DNA from: Marinobacter sp. C7
GTDB lineage: Bacteria; Pseudomonadota; Gammaproteobacteria; Pseudomonadales; Oleiphilaceae
DNA: 64,000 bases
Direction: 5' to 3'
Assembly: GCF_022343555.1 (NCBI RefSeq)
Contig: NZ_JAKQZH010000002.1
Coordinates: forward strand, 248,001-312,000
Shown here: piece after piece, positions 41,607-51,246 of the stretch
Position numbering within the stretch: position 1 is the first letter of the stretch
Layout: every line of letters begins with the position of its first letter
Made by a program: the position numbers and the translations under genes
Notes under the pieces: model-generated
Database searches by the model: none
What the model was told of the DNA's origin: nothing
The model's input: the letters and a program-made list of their open reading frames with translations, nothing else

Positions 41607-43427
41607 ATGCCGGTCTACAAGGCGCCCCTGCGCGATATGAAATTCCTGCTCAATGAAGTGTTCGATTACCCGAGACACTACGCCTCCCTGGCCAGTGGCG
41701 AGAACGCCACGCCGGACATCGTCGATGCCATCCTGGCCGAATGCGGCAAGTTCTGCGAAGAAGTCCTCAGTCCGCTGTACCAGTCCGGCGATGAGGAAGG
41801 CTGCAAGCTGGAAAACGGCGAAGTGACCACGCCCGCCGGTTACAAGGAAGCCTACAACCAGTACATGATGGGAGGCTGGCAGGGCCTTTCCGCCCCCGAA
41901 GAATACGGCGGCCAGGGACTGCCGGCCTCCATGGGTCTGCTCAAACAGGAGATGATGGGCACTGCCAACTGGTCGTTTTCCATGTACCCGGGCCTGTCCC
42001 TGGGCGCGATGAATACCATTTACCTGCATGGCAGCGAGACCCAGAAACAGACCTATCTGGTACCCCTGACCGAAGGCCGTTGGGGCGGCACCATGTGCCT
42101 GACCGAGCCCCAGTGCGGAACCGACCTGGGCCAGGTCAAGACCAAAGCGGAGCCCCAGGGCGACGGCAGCTACCGGATCACCGGCACCAAGATCTTCATT
42201 TCCTCCGGTGAACACGACCTGACCGAGAACATCGTCCACATTGTCCTCGCCCGTCTGCCGGATGCCCCCAAGGGAACCCGGGGCATCAGCCTGTTCATCG
42301 TGCCCAAGTTCCTGCCGGATGCCAGCGGCGGTGTCGGCGAGCGCAATGGCGTCAGCTGCGGCAGCCTGGAAAAGAAAATGGGCATCAAGGCCTCGGCGAC
42401 GTGCGTCATGAACTTCGACGGTGCCACCGGGTACCTGATCGGCCCGGAAAACCAGGGGCTGGAGTGTATGTTCACTTTCATGAACACCGCCCGTATCGGG
42501 ACCGCCATCCAGGGTGTGGGCCCCGCCGAACTGTCCTACCAGTGGGCTCTGGACTATGCGAAAGAGCGCCGGTCCATGCGGGCATTGTCGGGCAAGAAGG
42601 AGCCGGAGCAGGTGGCCGACGCCATCATCCACCACGCCGATGTCCGGCGCATGCTCCTGACGCAGAAAGCGGTCGCCGAGGGTGGACGGGCCATGCTCTA
42701 CTACGCCGCCCGGTTGGCCGACCATATGGTGGAAGCTCATACCCGGGGGGACGACAGGAAAGCCGAGGCCTACGACGATAAGCTGGGCTTCCTCACCCCG
42801 ATTCTCAAAGGCTTCCTGACCGAACTGGGCTATGAGTGCACCAACCTGGGCATGCAGGTGTTCGGCGGCCATGGCTATATCCGCGAACACGGCATGGAAC
42901 AGATCGTCCGGGATACCCGCATTGCCACCCTGTACGAGGGCACCACCGGTATCCAGGCCCTGGACCTGCTGGGCCGGAAAGTGCTGCTGATGACCCAGGG
43001 CGGCGCGGTTCGGGAATTCACCCTGAAGGTCGCCAATTTTGCCCGCAAACACCTCACCGACAAGCGCCTGCGGCCCTATGCCGTCGAGCTGCTCAAACTG
43101 ACCGCCCAGTGGAACCTGCTGACCGTGCGAGTCATGCTCGCCGCCCGGAAGGATCGGGATGTGGTGAGTTCCGCTGCCAACGATTTCCTGATGTACAGCG
43201 GCTACGTGACCATGGCCTACATGTGGTTGCGCCAGGCGGCCGTGGCTGTGGATAAACTGGATAACGGGGGCGAGGAATCCGGGGAATTCTACAAGGCCAA
43301 GCTGGCGACCACGGAATTCTACTTTGAACGCCTGCTGCCCCGGGCCCAGACTCACGCAACCAGCATGCTCAGCCCGACCCGGAGCCTGATGCAGATGGAT
43401 TCCGATCATATGGCGTTTCTGGACTGA
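41607..43427 (+). CDS. Acyl-CoA dehydrogenase with C-terminal extension (DmdC/FadE-like)
   Basis: A 606-residue flavoenzyme with acyl-CoA dehydrogenase N, middle and C domains (about 40-460) and the extra C-terminal domain of the long class. FAD/substrate landmarks are GTMCLTEPQCGTDLGQVKT (about 161-179), NTARIGTAIQGVGPAELSYQ and the catalytic-base segment YEGTTGIQALDLLGRK (about 442-457), where the Glu acts in this class. Related proteins oxidise medium or long acyl-CoAs or methylmercaptopropionyl-CoA; the substrate cannot be told here. Electrons pass to ETF. Monocistronic, followed by a hairpin at 43451. Confidence 0.9.
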   Translation: MPVYKAPLRDMKFLLNEVFDYPRHYASLASGENATPDIVDAILAECGKFCEEVLSPLYQSGDEEGCKLENGEVTTPAGYKEAYNQYMMGGWQGLSAPEEYGGQGLPASMGLLKQEMMGTANWSFSMYPGLSLGAMNTIYLHGSETQKQTYLVPLTEGRWGGTMCLTEPQCGTDLGQVKTKAEPQGDGSYRITGTKIFISSGEHDLTENIVHIVLARLPDAPKGTRGISLFIVPKFLPDASGGVGERNGVSCGSLEKKMGIKASATCVMNFDGATGYLIGPENQGLECMFTFMNTARIGTAIQGVGPAELSYQWALDYAKERRSMRALSGKKEPEQVADAIIHHADVRRMLLTQKAVAEGGRAMLYYAARLADHMVEAHTRGDDRKAEAYDDKLGFLTPILKGFLTELGYECTNLGMQVFGGHGYIREHGMEQIVRDTRIATLYEGTTGIQALDLLGRKVLLMTQGGAVREFTLKVANFARKHLTDKRLRPYAVELLKLTAQWNLLTVRVMLAARKDRDVVSSAANDFLMYSGYVTMAYMWLRQAAVAVDKLDNGGEESGEFYKAKLATTEFYFERLLPRAQTHATSMLSPTRSLMQMDSDHMAFLD

Positions 43428-43450
43428 GGTCCCGTCAGCCCCACCGCAAC

Positions 43451-43472
43451 ACCGGGTCCATCTGGACCCGGT
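43451..43472 (+). terminator. Hairpin after the acyl-CoA dehydrogenase gene
   Basis: ACCGGGTCC (43451-43459) and GGACCCGGT (43464-43472) form a perfect 9-bp stem with a four-base loop, followed by TCCTCCCC. The T-run is weak, but the position 23 bases past the stop suggests a terminator. Confidence 0.6.
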
Positions 43473-43520
43473 TCCTCCCCTAAGCCGGTTTTATATGTCG
43501 TAACTTGACACATATCAAAT

Positions 43521-43539
43521 TTAAATAAAAATCATTATC
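43521..43539 (+). promoter_or_regulatory. Fur box upstream of the siderophore operon
   Basis: This 19-base site ends AATCATTATC and matches the Fur consensus (GATAATGAT-A-ATCATTATC) at 14 of 19 positions, with the right half perfect. It lies 48-66 bases before the first start codon, in an AT-rich promoter. Iron-bound Fur would repress the operon. Confidence 0.75.
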
Positions 43540-43586
43540 GTTTGTATCCCGATTTGTAACTGATGTTATCAATAAGGATACAGTCG

Positions 43587-45182
43587 ATGAACCAGGAACC
43601 CGTCGAGAGCTTTGCCCCGGAGAAGTCTCCCGGTGTGCCACCACACACCACCCTCGCCAACCGTACCCCACCGCTTTTCCATCACGACAATCTTGCCGGC
43701 TACAAAAACGGCCTGCAGGAGGTGCTACAGCTGATCGAGCAGCAAATGCACTCGGTCCACAAGCCATTTTCCGGTATCAGCCCGGAAAAACTGAGCCAGA
43801 GTTTCCAGAACGTGTGCCTCGATCAACCATTAGGGGACCTGCGACAAAGCCTCAATGAGCTCAGGGGGCTGTATCTGGACCATGCCGTTTACTTCCATCA
43901 CCCTCGATACGCGGCTCACCTTAACTGCCCGGTGACCGTCCCTGCGATCCTTGCCGAACTCATCCAGGCGTCCCTCAATACCTCCGTGGATACCTGGGAC
44001 CAGAGCGCCGGTGCCACCCTGATCGAGCAGAGTCTGATCGACTGGACTGCCGGCCGGATCGGTCTGGGACCGGAGGCCGATGGTGTCTTCACCAGCGGCG
44101 GCACCCAATCCAATCTGATGGCCATGCTGCTGGCCCGGGACAACACCTGCCAGCGGCTGTGGCAGCACAGCACCCGGGAGCGCGGTTTACACCCCGACGC
44201 CCACAAGCTGAGGGTATTCTGCTCCGAAGTGAGTCATTTCAGTATCCAGAAAGCAGCCGCCCTGCTCGGACTGGGCTACGAGGCGGTGGTACCGGTGCCC
44301 TGTGACGGTTACTTCCGAATGGACCCCGATGCCCTGGACACACTCCTGACCGACTGTGTTGACCGGGGTGAAATTCCCATGGCGGTCGTTGCTACTGCCG
44401 GCACCACGGATTTCGGCAGCATCGATCCTCTGCCGGCCATTGCCAGCCTTTGTAAGGCCCGGAACCTTTGGCTGCATGTGGACGCCGCCTACGGCTGCGG
44501 GTTGCTCACCTCCCTCCGGCACCGCCATCTGTTACAGGGAATAGAGCACGCGGATTCGGTGACCGTGGATTACCACAAGTCGTTCCTCCAGCCGGTGGCA
44601 TGCAGTGCCCTGCTGGTTCGGGACAGACGGACCCTGTCCTGTGTCACCTGGCACGCTGAATATCTCAACCCACTCAGTGCCCGGGAGCAGGGAACCCCCA
44701 ACCTTGTGGACAAAAGTCTCCAGACCACGCGCCGGTTCGATGCCCTCAAGCTGTGGATAACTCTGCGCACCCTGGGTCCCGACAGCCTCGGCGAGGCTTT
44801 CGACAACGTAATACACCTCGCCCGCAAGACCTACCTGCTCCTGCTCTCCGACGACGCAATCGAGGTAATCCATCAGCCTCAGCTCAGTACGCTGGTGTTT
44901 CGCTTCCACCCCGACCGAAGACTTTCCGGGGATCAACTGGACGACGTCAACCGCCACATCCGGCAAGCGATCATGGCGTCCGGCGAGGCGATGATCGCAG
45001 CCACCGAGGTACGAGGCCGGCAGTATCTGAAATTCACCCTGCTCAATCCCGAAACCCGGATCCGGGACCTGCAAGCCATTCTTCGTCTAATCAAGCGGCA
45101 CGGCTCTGAGTACCGGGGACAGAGACCCACCCCGACCACCCCCGCAAGGGAACCTGAAAATGAGGAGCTGATCTGTGACTGA
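43587..45182 (+). CDS. dfoJ: PLP-dependent diamine-forming decarboxylase (DfoJ/DesA-like)
   Basis: A 531-residue group II PLP decarboxylase. The cofactor Asp is in LHVDAAYGCG (Asp about 299) and the Schiff-base Lys in DYHKSFLQP (Lys about 331); FTSGGTQSNLMAMLLARD is the conserved phosphate-binding segment. In desferrioxamine-type pathways this step makes cadaverine from lysine; diaminobutyrate and ornithine decarboxylases are close relatives, so the diamine chain length is not certain. ATG 43587 follows AAGGAT by 8 bases and is preferred over ATG 43563. The stop overlaps the next gene by 8 bases. Confidence 0.87.
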   Translation: MNQEPVESFAPEKSPGVPPHTTLANRTPPLFHHDNLAGYKNGLQEVLQLIEQQMHSVHKPFSGISPEKLSQSFQNVCLDQPLGDLRQSLNELRGLYLDHAVYFHHPRYAAHLNCPVTVPAILAELIQASLNTSVDTWDQSAGATLIEQSLIDWTAGRIGLGPEADGVFTSGGTQSNLMAMLLARDNTCQRLWQHSTRERGLHPDAHKLRVFCSEVSHFSIQKAAALLGLGYEAVVPVPCDGYFRMDPDALDTLLTDCVDRGEIPMAVVATAGTTDFGSIDPLPAIASLCKARNLWLHVDAAYGCGLLTSLRHRHLLQGIEHADSVTVDYHKSFLQPVACSALLVRDRRTLSCVTWHAEYLNPLSAREQGTPNLVDKSLQTTRRFDALKLWITLRTLGPDSLGEAFDNVIHLARKTYLLLLSDDAIEVIHQPQLSTLVFRFHPDRRLSGDQLDDVNRHIRQAIMASGEAMIAATEVRGRQYLKFTLLNPETRIRDLQAILRLIKRHGSEYRGQRPTPTTPAREPENEELICD

Positions 45183-46494
45183 CTGCTACGATTTCATCGC
45201 TATTGGCCTCGGCCCCTTCAACCTGAGTCTGGCCGCCCTGGCCGAACCGGTGACTGACCTCAAGGGTCTGGTGCTCGACGAAAACCCCGGCTTCGACTGG
45301 CACCCGGGCATGATGCTGGAGGGCACACACCTGCAGACGCCGTTCCTGTCTGACCTGGTAACGCTGGCAGACCCCACCAGCCCCTACAGCTTTCTCAATT
45401 ACATCAAGGCCCGGGGGCGAATCTACTCGTTCTACATCCGGGAGAATTTCTTCCTCCAGCGGCGGGAGTACAACCAGTACTGCCAATGGGTAGCCGGGCG
45501 TTTGGGCAATGTCCGCTTCAACACCCGGGTGGAACAGGTCGAGTACGAGGATGAAGATCGCTGTTACCGCCTGAGCACCCGTTGTACCCGCACCGGTGAA
45601 TACCGGATATTCCGCGCCCGCAAACTGGTGCTCGGTACCGGTCCCCGACCCTACCTGCCGGCCTGCTGCAAACAGCTGAAAGGACCGGCCCTGCATTCCT
45701 CGGAATACCTTCAACGCAAGTCGGAACTGCAGGCCCAGCCGGCGATCACCGTCCTTGGCAGCGGCCAGAGCGCAGCAGAGATCTTTCACGACCTGCTGAA
45801 GGACATCGACCACTTTGGTTACCGCCTGAACTGGATCACCCGCTCGCCCCGCTTCTTCCCGCTTGAGTACAGCAAACTGACCCTGGAGATGACCTCACCG
45901 GAATACGTGGACTATTTCCACAGTCTGCCCCCGGAGACCCGGGATCGCCTGGTGAGCCAACAGAAACACCTCTACAAGGGCATCAATACCGACCTGATCA
46001 ACGACATCCACGACCTGCTCTATACCAAACGCCTGCAGACCGACCTGGACGCCCGCCTGATGACCAATTGCCGGCTCACCGATGCCCGGCAGGACGCGTC
46101 CGTTGGCGGGTTCCGGTTGTCGTTCCACCACACCGAACAGAACCGCTCGTTTAACCACCACTGTCACGGCCTGGTCCTGGCTACCGGCTACCGGTACCAG
46201 CCGCCAGCATTTCTGGAGGGCATCCGTGAGCGGATCGGGTGGGATGACCAGGACCGTTTCGACGTGAAACGCAACTACAGCATTGACAAAAACGGTGGCG
46301 AAATCTTTGTCCAGAACGCCGAATTGCACACCCACGGCTTTGTGACACCGGACCTCGGAATGGCCTGCTATCGGAACGCCTGGATCCTTCGGGAACTGAC
46401 CGGCCGAGAGCCTTACCCCATCGAACGCAGGATTGCCTTCCAGGAATTCGGTGTGCCCGAGGCCGCTCCCCGGCTGCAGGCGGAGCTGTGTTGA
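45175..46494 (+). CDS. dfoA: Diamine N-hydroxylase of siderophore biosynthesis (DfoA/DesB/AlcA-like)
   Basis: A 439-residue flavin N-monooxygenase that hydroxylates the free amine of cadaverine or putrescine. FAD binding is at the N-terminus (FIAIGLGPFNLSLAALAEPV, about 6-25), NADPH binding in ITVLGSGQSAAEIFHDLL (about 191-208), and the ATGY motif in HGLVLATGYRYQPP (about 333-346). A GTG start overlaps the decarboxylase stop, showing coupling. The MFS gene begins 1 base after its stop. Confidence 0.9.
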   Translation: MTDCYDFIAIGLGPFNLSLAALAEPVTDLKGLVLDENPGFDWHPGMMLEGTHLQTPFLSDLVTLADPTSPYSFLNYIKARGRIYSFYIRENFFLQRREYNQYCQWVAGRLGNVRFNTRVEQVEYEDEDRCYRLSTRCTRTGEYRIFRARKLVLGTGPRPYLPACCKQLKGPALHSSEYLQRKSELQAQPAITVLGSGQSAAEIFHDLLKDIDHFGYRLNWITRSPRFFPLEYSKLTLEMTSPEYVDYFHSLPPETRDRLVSQQKHLYKGINTDLINDIHDLLYTKRLQTDLDARLMTNCRLTDARQDASVGGFRLSFHHTEQNRSFNHHCHGLVLATGYRYQPPAFLEGIRERIGWDDQDRFDVKRNYSIDKNGGEIFVQNAELHTHGFVTPDLGMACYRNAWILRELTGREPYPIERRIAFQEFGVPEAAPRLQAELC

Positions 46495-46495
46495 T

Positions 46496-47707
46496 ATGAC
46501 CCATCGAAGCCTGAAGTTCTGGCTGATCGGCATGACCATCTCCGCGGTGGTCGCCGATTCGATGCTGCTGCCGTTCTATCCCCACTTCTTTGCCACGGTG
46601 TTCGGCGTCACCGACGCCAACCATATTGGCCTCTATCTCAGCGCCTGCTGCTTTGCCGTGATCCTGGCGTTGCCACTCTGGGCCCGGTTGGTGCAACACA
46701 CCGGTGTGTTGCGGCTCCTGGTCTGCACCCAGGTTGTCGCCGGACTGCTCAGCATCCTGTGTTACTGGACCGACACCCTGGCGGTGTTCTGGCTGGTTTC
46801 GCTGGGTATGCTGGTGTTCAAGGCCAGCTACCTGCTGATCTACCCGATGATCATGGCGGAGGAACGCCAGGACAGGCACGGCGGCACCATCGGCCTGCTT
46901 TCGGTAGTGGTCCATCTAGGCGGCATCGTCGGCGCGGTGCTCGGAGGGGCCGTGCTGCAGTGGTTCGAACCGCGACAGGTGTTCCTGGTGATGTCGGTGA
47001 GCGACTTCCTGCAGACCGCAACCTGTCTGTATCTCCTGCGACGGCCGGTGAATGGAGACGCGGGACGGGAAGTGGCGGAAACCCCGTCCGCCGCCACTCC
47101 GGGAGCCGGGGGGACGGTCCGGTTTCTGCTGCCCCTGGGCGTGGTCATGTTCGGTTTTTATTTCAGCGCCTACCTGATCCGGCCATTTTTCGTGCGCCAC
47201 TGGGAGTCGGCGTCAGCGCTCACGAATGAGGTCGTATCCGGCCTGGTATTTGCCATCCCCGCCGCCATCGCGATTGCAGCACTTTGGCTCAATCTCCGGC
47301 GCAACGCCACCGCCACTGCCGGAGCCGGAATCACGTCTGCCCTGTTGCTTGCCGCTGCCGGACTGCTGATCCAGGCGTCAGACCAGCCCCTCCACGTGTT
47401 GTTGGGGCGCTGCCTGTTTGGCTGGGGCCTGTTCCAGACCACCGTGCGCCTCGACCAGCTGTTGTTTGCCCTCAGTACTCCGATCCGATACGCCGCCGAC
47501 TTCAGCAAGATCAATTTCTGCCAGCAGTTTGGCGTGCTGGTGGCTTCACTGGTCGCCGGTTCCCTGGTCGCCCGATTCGAACTGACCACCCCGTTTGTGG
47601 CCGGAGCCGCCGGGCTGCTTCTGACCGCCATCGCCTTTCTGGTCCTGGTAAGACCCCTGTTGCGGTCCCACGCCCAATCCCCCGAACCCGTGAGGAGTCA
47701 TTCATGA
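46496..47707 (+). CDS. MFS transporter, siderophore exporter (DfoS/AlcS-like)
   Basis: A 403-residue protein with about 12 hydrophobic helices, such as IGMTISAVVADSMLLPFYPH, FAVILALPLWARLV and GLLSVVVHLGGIVGAVLGGA. A short charged loop between helices 6 and 7 (RRPVNGDAGREVAETPSAAT) divides two halves of six, the MFS layout. Because it sits inside the biosynthetic operon, export of the newly made siderophore is the best guess; uptake of the ferric form is possible. Its stop and the next start overlap as ATGA. Confidence 0.82.
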   Translation: MTHRSLKFWLIGMTISAVVADSMLLPFYPHFFATVFGVTDANHIGLYLSACCFAVILALPLWARLVQHTGVLRLLVCTQVVAGLLSILCYWTDTLAVFWLVSLGMLVFKASYLLIYPMIMAEERQDRHGGTIGLLSVVVHLGGIVGAVLGGAVLQWFEPRQVFLVMSVSDFLQTATCLYLLRRPVNGDAGREVAETPSAATPGAGGTVRFLLPLGVVMFGFYFSAYLIRPFFVRHWESASALTNEVVSGLVFAIPAAIAIAALWLNLRRNATATAGAGITSALLLAAAGLLIQASDQPLHVLLGRCLFGWGLFQTTVRLDQLLFALSTPIRYAADFSKINFCQQFGVLVASLVAGSLVARFELTTPFVAGAAGLLLTAIAFLVLVRPLLRSHAQSPEPVRSHS

Positions 47708-50124
47708 CCATCGACACCCCCCTGTTCAACTACCCGCATCCCGACCTGGGCGAGTTCACGGTCCGGCCGGTGGTGCTGCCTGCCGACCTGCCCCGGATCC
47801 ATGCCTGGCTCAGTTCCGACCATGCGCGCTATTGGGGCATGCAGGACATGAGCGAGACGGATCTGGCGACGTTTTATACCCGACTGCGTGAAACCGGCGA
47901 GGGTGACGCATTCATCGGCTACCACATGGGCCAACCCTCATTTCTGATGGAGACCTACCTGCCGGAGCATTCCCCCCTCGCCGATCACTACCCGGTGCAG
48001 ACCGGTGACCTCGGCATGCACATCCTGGTGGCGCCGTCGGATCAGCGGATTGCCGGCTTCACCCGTGGCGTTTTCACGGTGATCATGGCGTTCCTTTTCG
48101 AGCAGCTGAACGCCCGCCGGGTCGTGGTGGAGCCGGATATCCGTAACGACCGCATCCATACCCTCAACCGTTATGCGGGCTTTGTCTACGACCGGGTCAT
48201 CGAACTGCCGGACAAGACCGCCCACCTGGCGTTCTGCACCCCTGACCGTTTCCGACAAGCCCTCCGCCCACACCTTAACGAGAGTTCAACCATGAGCACA
48301 GAATCCGAATGGTCGCCACAGCAAGCAACCGAGCACCTGAATCCAACCCTGTGGCAGCACGTCAATACCCTGCTGGTTCGCAAGGCCCTGAGTGAATTCG
48401 CCCACGAACTGCTGCTCAAGCCCGAGTGCCTGTCCAGCACTGACGGATGGAACCACTACCGGGTGTCCGCCGACGAACGCGACATCGAGTACCACTTCCA
48501 GGCCCGCAAGCTGGCCCTCGACCACTGGCAAATCGACCCCGCTTCCATCAACAAACGGGTAGACGGACAACCGGCTCAGGTAGACGCAGTGGATTTCATC
48601 ATCGAGTTCCGCCGGACCCTGGGCATTGGCGAGGCCATGCTGCCGACCTATCTGGAAGAAATCAGCAGCACTCTGTACGGCAGTGCCTTCAAACACCATC
48701 GGCCGGGACGGACTGTTGACGAGCTGGTGGATGCCGGCTTCCAGCAGATCGAGGCTGCCATGTCCGAGGGTCATCCCTGCTTCGTGGCTAACAACGGCCG
48801 CATCGGCTTCGGCGCCGACGACTATCGGCGTTTCAGCCCGGAAGCCGGCGCTCCGGTGCGCTTGATCTGGCTCGCGGCGCATCGTGACCACACCAGTTTC
48901 GCGGCCAGTGACGGGCTGAGTCATCGGGACCTCATTGCCAGCCAGCTGGGAGCCGCGCAAGTGGAGGCCTTTGATGCGCAGCTACGGAAACTGGGCCTGG
49001 AACCGGCCGATTATCTGTTTATCCCGGTTCATCCCTGGCAGTGGACCAACAAGCTGAGTCATATTTTCGCTCCGGATCTGGCCAACCGCCACCTTGTGTA
49101 CCTGGGACACGGCGCCGATTGCTATCAGGCCCAGCAGTCCATCCGCACCTTTTTCAACCGGGACCAGCCACACCGGCATTACGTCAAGACCGCCCTGTCC
49201 ATTCTCAATATGGGCTTCATGCGGGGGCTGTCGCCGTATTACATGAGCACCACGCCGGCCATCAACGATTTTATCCACAACCTGGTGAGGCAGGATCCCT
49301 ACCTGGCCGGAACCGGTTTCAGCATCCTGCGGGAGGTCGCCGGTATCGGCTACACCAATCGCTACTTTGAGCATTCGGTCGACAATCACAGCCCCTACCG
49401 CAAGATGTTGTCCGCGTTGTGGCGAGAAAGCCCTGTGCCCACCGTCGAGGAAAGCCAGCAGCTGATGACGATGGCGGCACTGTTGCACGTGGATAACCAG
49501 GGCAATGCCCTGTTACCCGCCCTGATTGCCCGATCCGGACTGAGCACCCGATCCTGGGTGAGCCGCTATCTGCAATGCTACCTCTGCCCTCTCCTCCACT
49601 GCTTCTATGCCCACGATCTGGTGTTCATGCCCCATGGCGAAAACCTCATTCTGGTGCTGGAAAACGGGGCACCGGTGCGCGCGATCATGAAAGACATCGC
49701 CGAGGAGGCCGCCATCATGAATACCGACGTGGAGTTGTCGGCTAACGTGCGTCGTTTACAGGTGGCAGTACCGGAAGATCTCAAGGTGCTGTCGATTTTC
49801 ACCGACCTGTTTGACTGTATCTTCCGGTTCATGTCAGCCATTCTCGAGGACCAGGGCGACTTCCCGGAGTCCGAGTTCTGGCGACTGGTCGCAGAATGCA
49901 TCCATGATTACCAGGCGGCGCATCCCGACCTGGCGGACAAGTTCCGGCGTCATGATCTGTTCGCGCCCAAATTCGCCCGTTCCTGCCTGAACCGGTTACA
50001 GCTGGCCAATAACCAGCAGATGGTGGACCTGTCAGACCCGGCCGGTGCTCTTCAGTTTGTCGGCACGCTGGACAACCCGGTTGCCGCCTACCGGGAGGAA
50101 GCCATGGCTGAAACACTCGACTGA
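47704..50124 (+). CDS. dfoC: Fused N-acyltransferase-NIS siderophore synthetase (DfoC-like)
   Basis: An 806-residue fusion. Residues about 1-195 are a GNAT-like AlcB/IucB/DesC domain (LGMHILVAPSDQRIAGFTRG, then EPDIRNDRIHTLNRYAGFVY), which puts succinyl or acetyl on the hydroxylated diamine. Residues about 200-806 are an IucA/IucC synthetase of the DesD class, with EGHPCFVANNGRIGFGADDY (about 355-374) and IPVHPWQWTNKLSHIF (about 440-455) for ATP-dependent amide closure. No stop or restart lies between the domains, although an ATG at 48291 could start the synthetase alone. DesC and DesD are separate in Streptomyces, while Erwinia DfoC is fused as here. The likely product is a desferrioxamine or bisucaberin/putrebactin-type trihydroxamate or dihydroxamate. 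Confidence 0.9.
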   Translation: MTIDTPLFNYPHPDLGEFTVRPVVLPADLPRIHAWLSSDHARYWGMQDMSETDLATFYTRLRETGEGDAFIGYHMGQPSFLMETYLPEHSPLADHYPVQTGDLGMHILVAPSDQRIAGFTRGVFTVIMAFLFEQLNARRVVVEPDIRNDRIHTLNRYAGFVYDRVIELPDKTAHLAFCTPDRFRQALRPHLNESSTMSTESEWSPQQATEHLNPTLWQHVNTLLVRKALSEFAHELLLKPECLSSTDGWNHYRVSADERDIEYHFQARKLALDHWQIDPASINKRVDGQPAQVDAVDFIIEFRRTLGIGEAMLPTYLEEISSTLYGSAFKHHRPGRTVDELVDAGFQQIEAAMSEGHPCFVANNGRIGFGADDYRRFSPEAGAPVRLIWLAAHRDHTSFAASDGLSHRDLIASQLGAAQVEAFDAQLRKLGLEPADYLFIPVHPWQWTNKLSHIFAPDLANRHLVYLGHGADCYQAQQSIRTFFNRDQPHRHYVKTALSILNMGFMRGLSPYYMSTTPAINDFIHNLVRQDPYLAGTGFSILREVAGIGYTNRYFEHSVDNHSPYRKMLSALWRESPVPTVEESQQLMTMAALLHVDNQGNALLPALIARSGLSTRSWVSRYLQCYLCPLLHCFYAHDLVFMPHGENLILVLENGAPVRAIMKDIAEEAAIMNTDVELSANVRRLQVAVPEDLKVLSIFTDLFDCIFRFMSAILEDQGDFPESEFWRLVAECIHDYQAAHPDLADKFRRHDLFAPKFARSCLNRLQLANNQQMVDLSDPAGALQFVGTLDNPVAAYREEAMAETLD

Positions 50125-50132
50125 CATTGAGT

Positions 50133-50164
50133 CCCCCCGGGGTACAAACCCCGGGGGATTTTCT
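50133..50164 (+). terminator. Rho-independent terminator of the siderophore operon
   Basis: CCCCCGGGG (50134-50142) and CCCCGGGGG (50149-50157) form a perfect 9-bp GC stem with a TACAAA loop, followed by ATTTTC. It lies 9 bases after the dfoC-like stop. Confidence 0.9.
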
Positions 50165-50285
50165 GCCCTTGAAATTGACTCAGGCACCCCCATCTCTTTG
50201 GTGCCTTTCCGTGCTGAATTCATTAACTCTATGAGGTGAAAGGAAAAATTTGTTCAGACATTGAATAAAAGAAGGAGGTTCGAAT

Positions 50286-51221
50286 ATGGAGACTCGTACT
50301 GACGACTTTTATCCAACCCGCCTGGAACGCCCCACCCCGAGCTTTGAACGCCGGGACCCGGTTATCCACAGCACCGGAGACGACCGCACCAACGGTCCCC
50401 TGAGTGAAACCGAACTGGCCCAATACGAGCGCGACGGGTTCCTCGCCATCAACAACTTTCTCGACCAGGCCACCGTCCAGAAATTCCGTGAGGATCTGCG
50501 TGCCTATGAGGACGATGACAGCATCCTGCGCTCCGAGGGCACCATCACCGAGCCGGGCAAGCAGGAGATTCGCTCGATCTTCGGCATTCACGAGCTGTCC
50601 GATCGCTTTGACCGCCTGACCCGGGATCCGAAAATTCTCGCCATGGTAAGGCAACTGCTGGGCAGCGATGCCTACATCCACCAATCCCGCATCAACTTCA
50701 AGCCGGGCTTCCACGGCAAGGGATTCGACTGGCACTCCGATTTCGAGACCTGGCACGCCGAGGACGGCATGCCTCGTATGCGCGCCGTCAGCTTCTCGAT
50801 CGCACTGACCGACAACACCCCGTTCAACGGCCCGCTGATGCTGATCCCGGGCTCCCACAAGACCTTTGTACCCTGCGTCGGCCGCACCCCCGAGGACAAC
50901 TACCAGTCCTCCCTGAAAAAACAGGAGCTCGGGGTACCCAATGATCAGGACCTGAAACGGATGGCCGATGAGTACGGCATCAAGGCGCCCACCGGCGCAG
51001 CCGGCTCGCTGATCATTTTCGAGTGCAACACCCTGCACGCCTCCAACGCCAACATGTCACCCTGGCCGCGGAGCAACCTGTTCTTTGTCTACAACAGTGT
51101 GGAAAACCAGCTGGAACAGCCCTACTGCGGCAACAAGCCGCGGCCGGACTTCCTCGGCAACCGCACCCGCACTGAAGCCCTGAAACCGGCTGGTCAGGAC
51201 AACTGGCGCAAAACCGGGTAA
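50286..51221 (+). CDS. ectD: Ectoine hydroxylase EctD
   Basis: A 311-residue non-haem Fe(II)/2-oxoglutarate dioxygenase that converts ectoine to 5-hydroxyectoine, an osmo- and thermoprotectant. The EctD signature is the run FHGKGFDWHSDFETWHAEDG (about 139-158), containing the iron-binding H-x-D. The second iron His and the 2-oxoglutarate Arg lie in FECNTLHASNANMSPWPRSN (about 241-260). The ribosome binding site AAGGAGG is strong. ectABC is not in the window, so ectoine synthesis must be encoded elsewhere or ectoine imported. Monocistronic, bounded by the siderophore terminator and the hairpin at 51247. Confidence 0.95.
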   Translation: METRTDDFYPTRLERPTPSFERRDPVIHSTGDDRTNGPLSETELAQYERDGFLAINNFLDQATVQKFREDLRAYEDDDSILRSEGTITEPGKQEIRSIFGIHELSDRFDRLTRDPKILAMVRQLLGSDAYIHQSRINFKPGFHGKGFDWHSDFETWHAEDGMPRMRAVSFSIALTDNTPFNGPLMLIPGSHKTFVPCVGRTPEDNYQSSLKKQELGVPNDQDLKRMADEYGIKAPTGAAGSLIIFECNTLHASNANMSPWPRSNLFFVYNSVENQLEQPYCGNKPRPDFLGNRTRTEALKPAGQDNWRKTG

Positions 51222-51246
51222 CACGACCCTGCGATTGCAACGGGAG

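Noticed and set aside
41367..43409. Open frame of 680 codons antisense to the acyl-CoA dehydrogenase gene
   Set aside because: Exact shadow of a full-length conserved enzyme; no ribosome binding site or family features.
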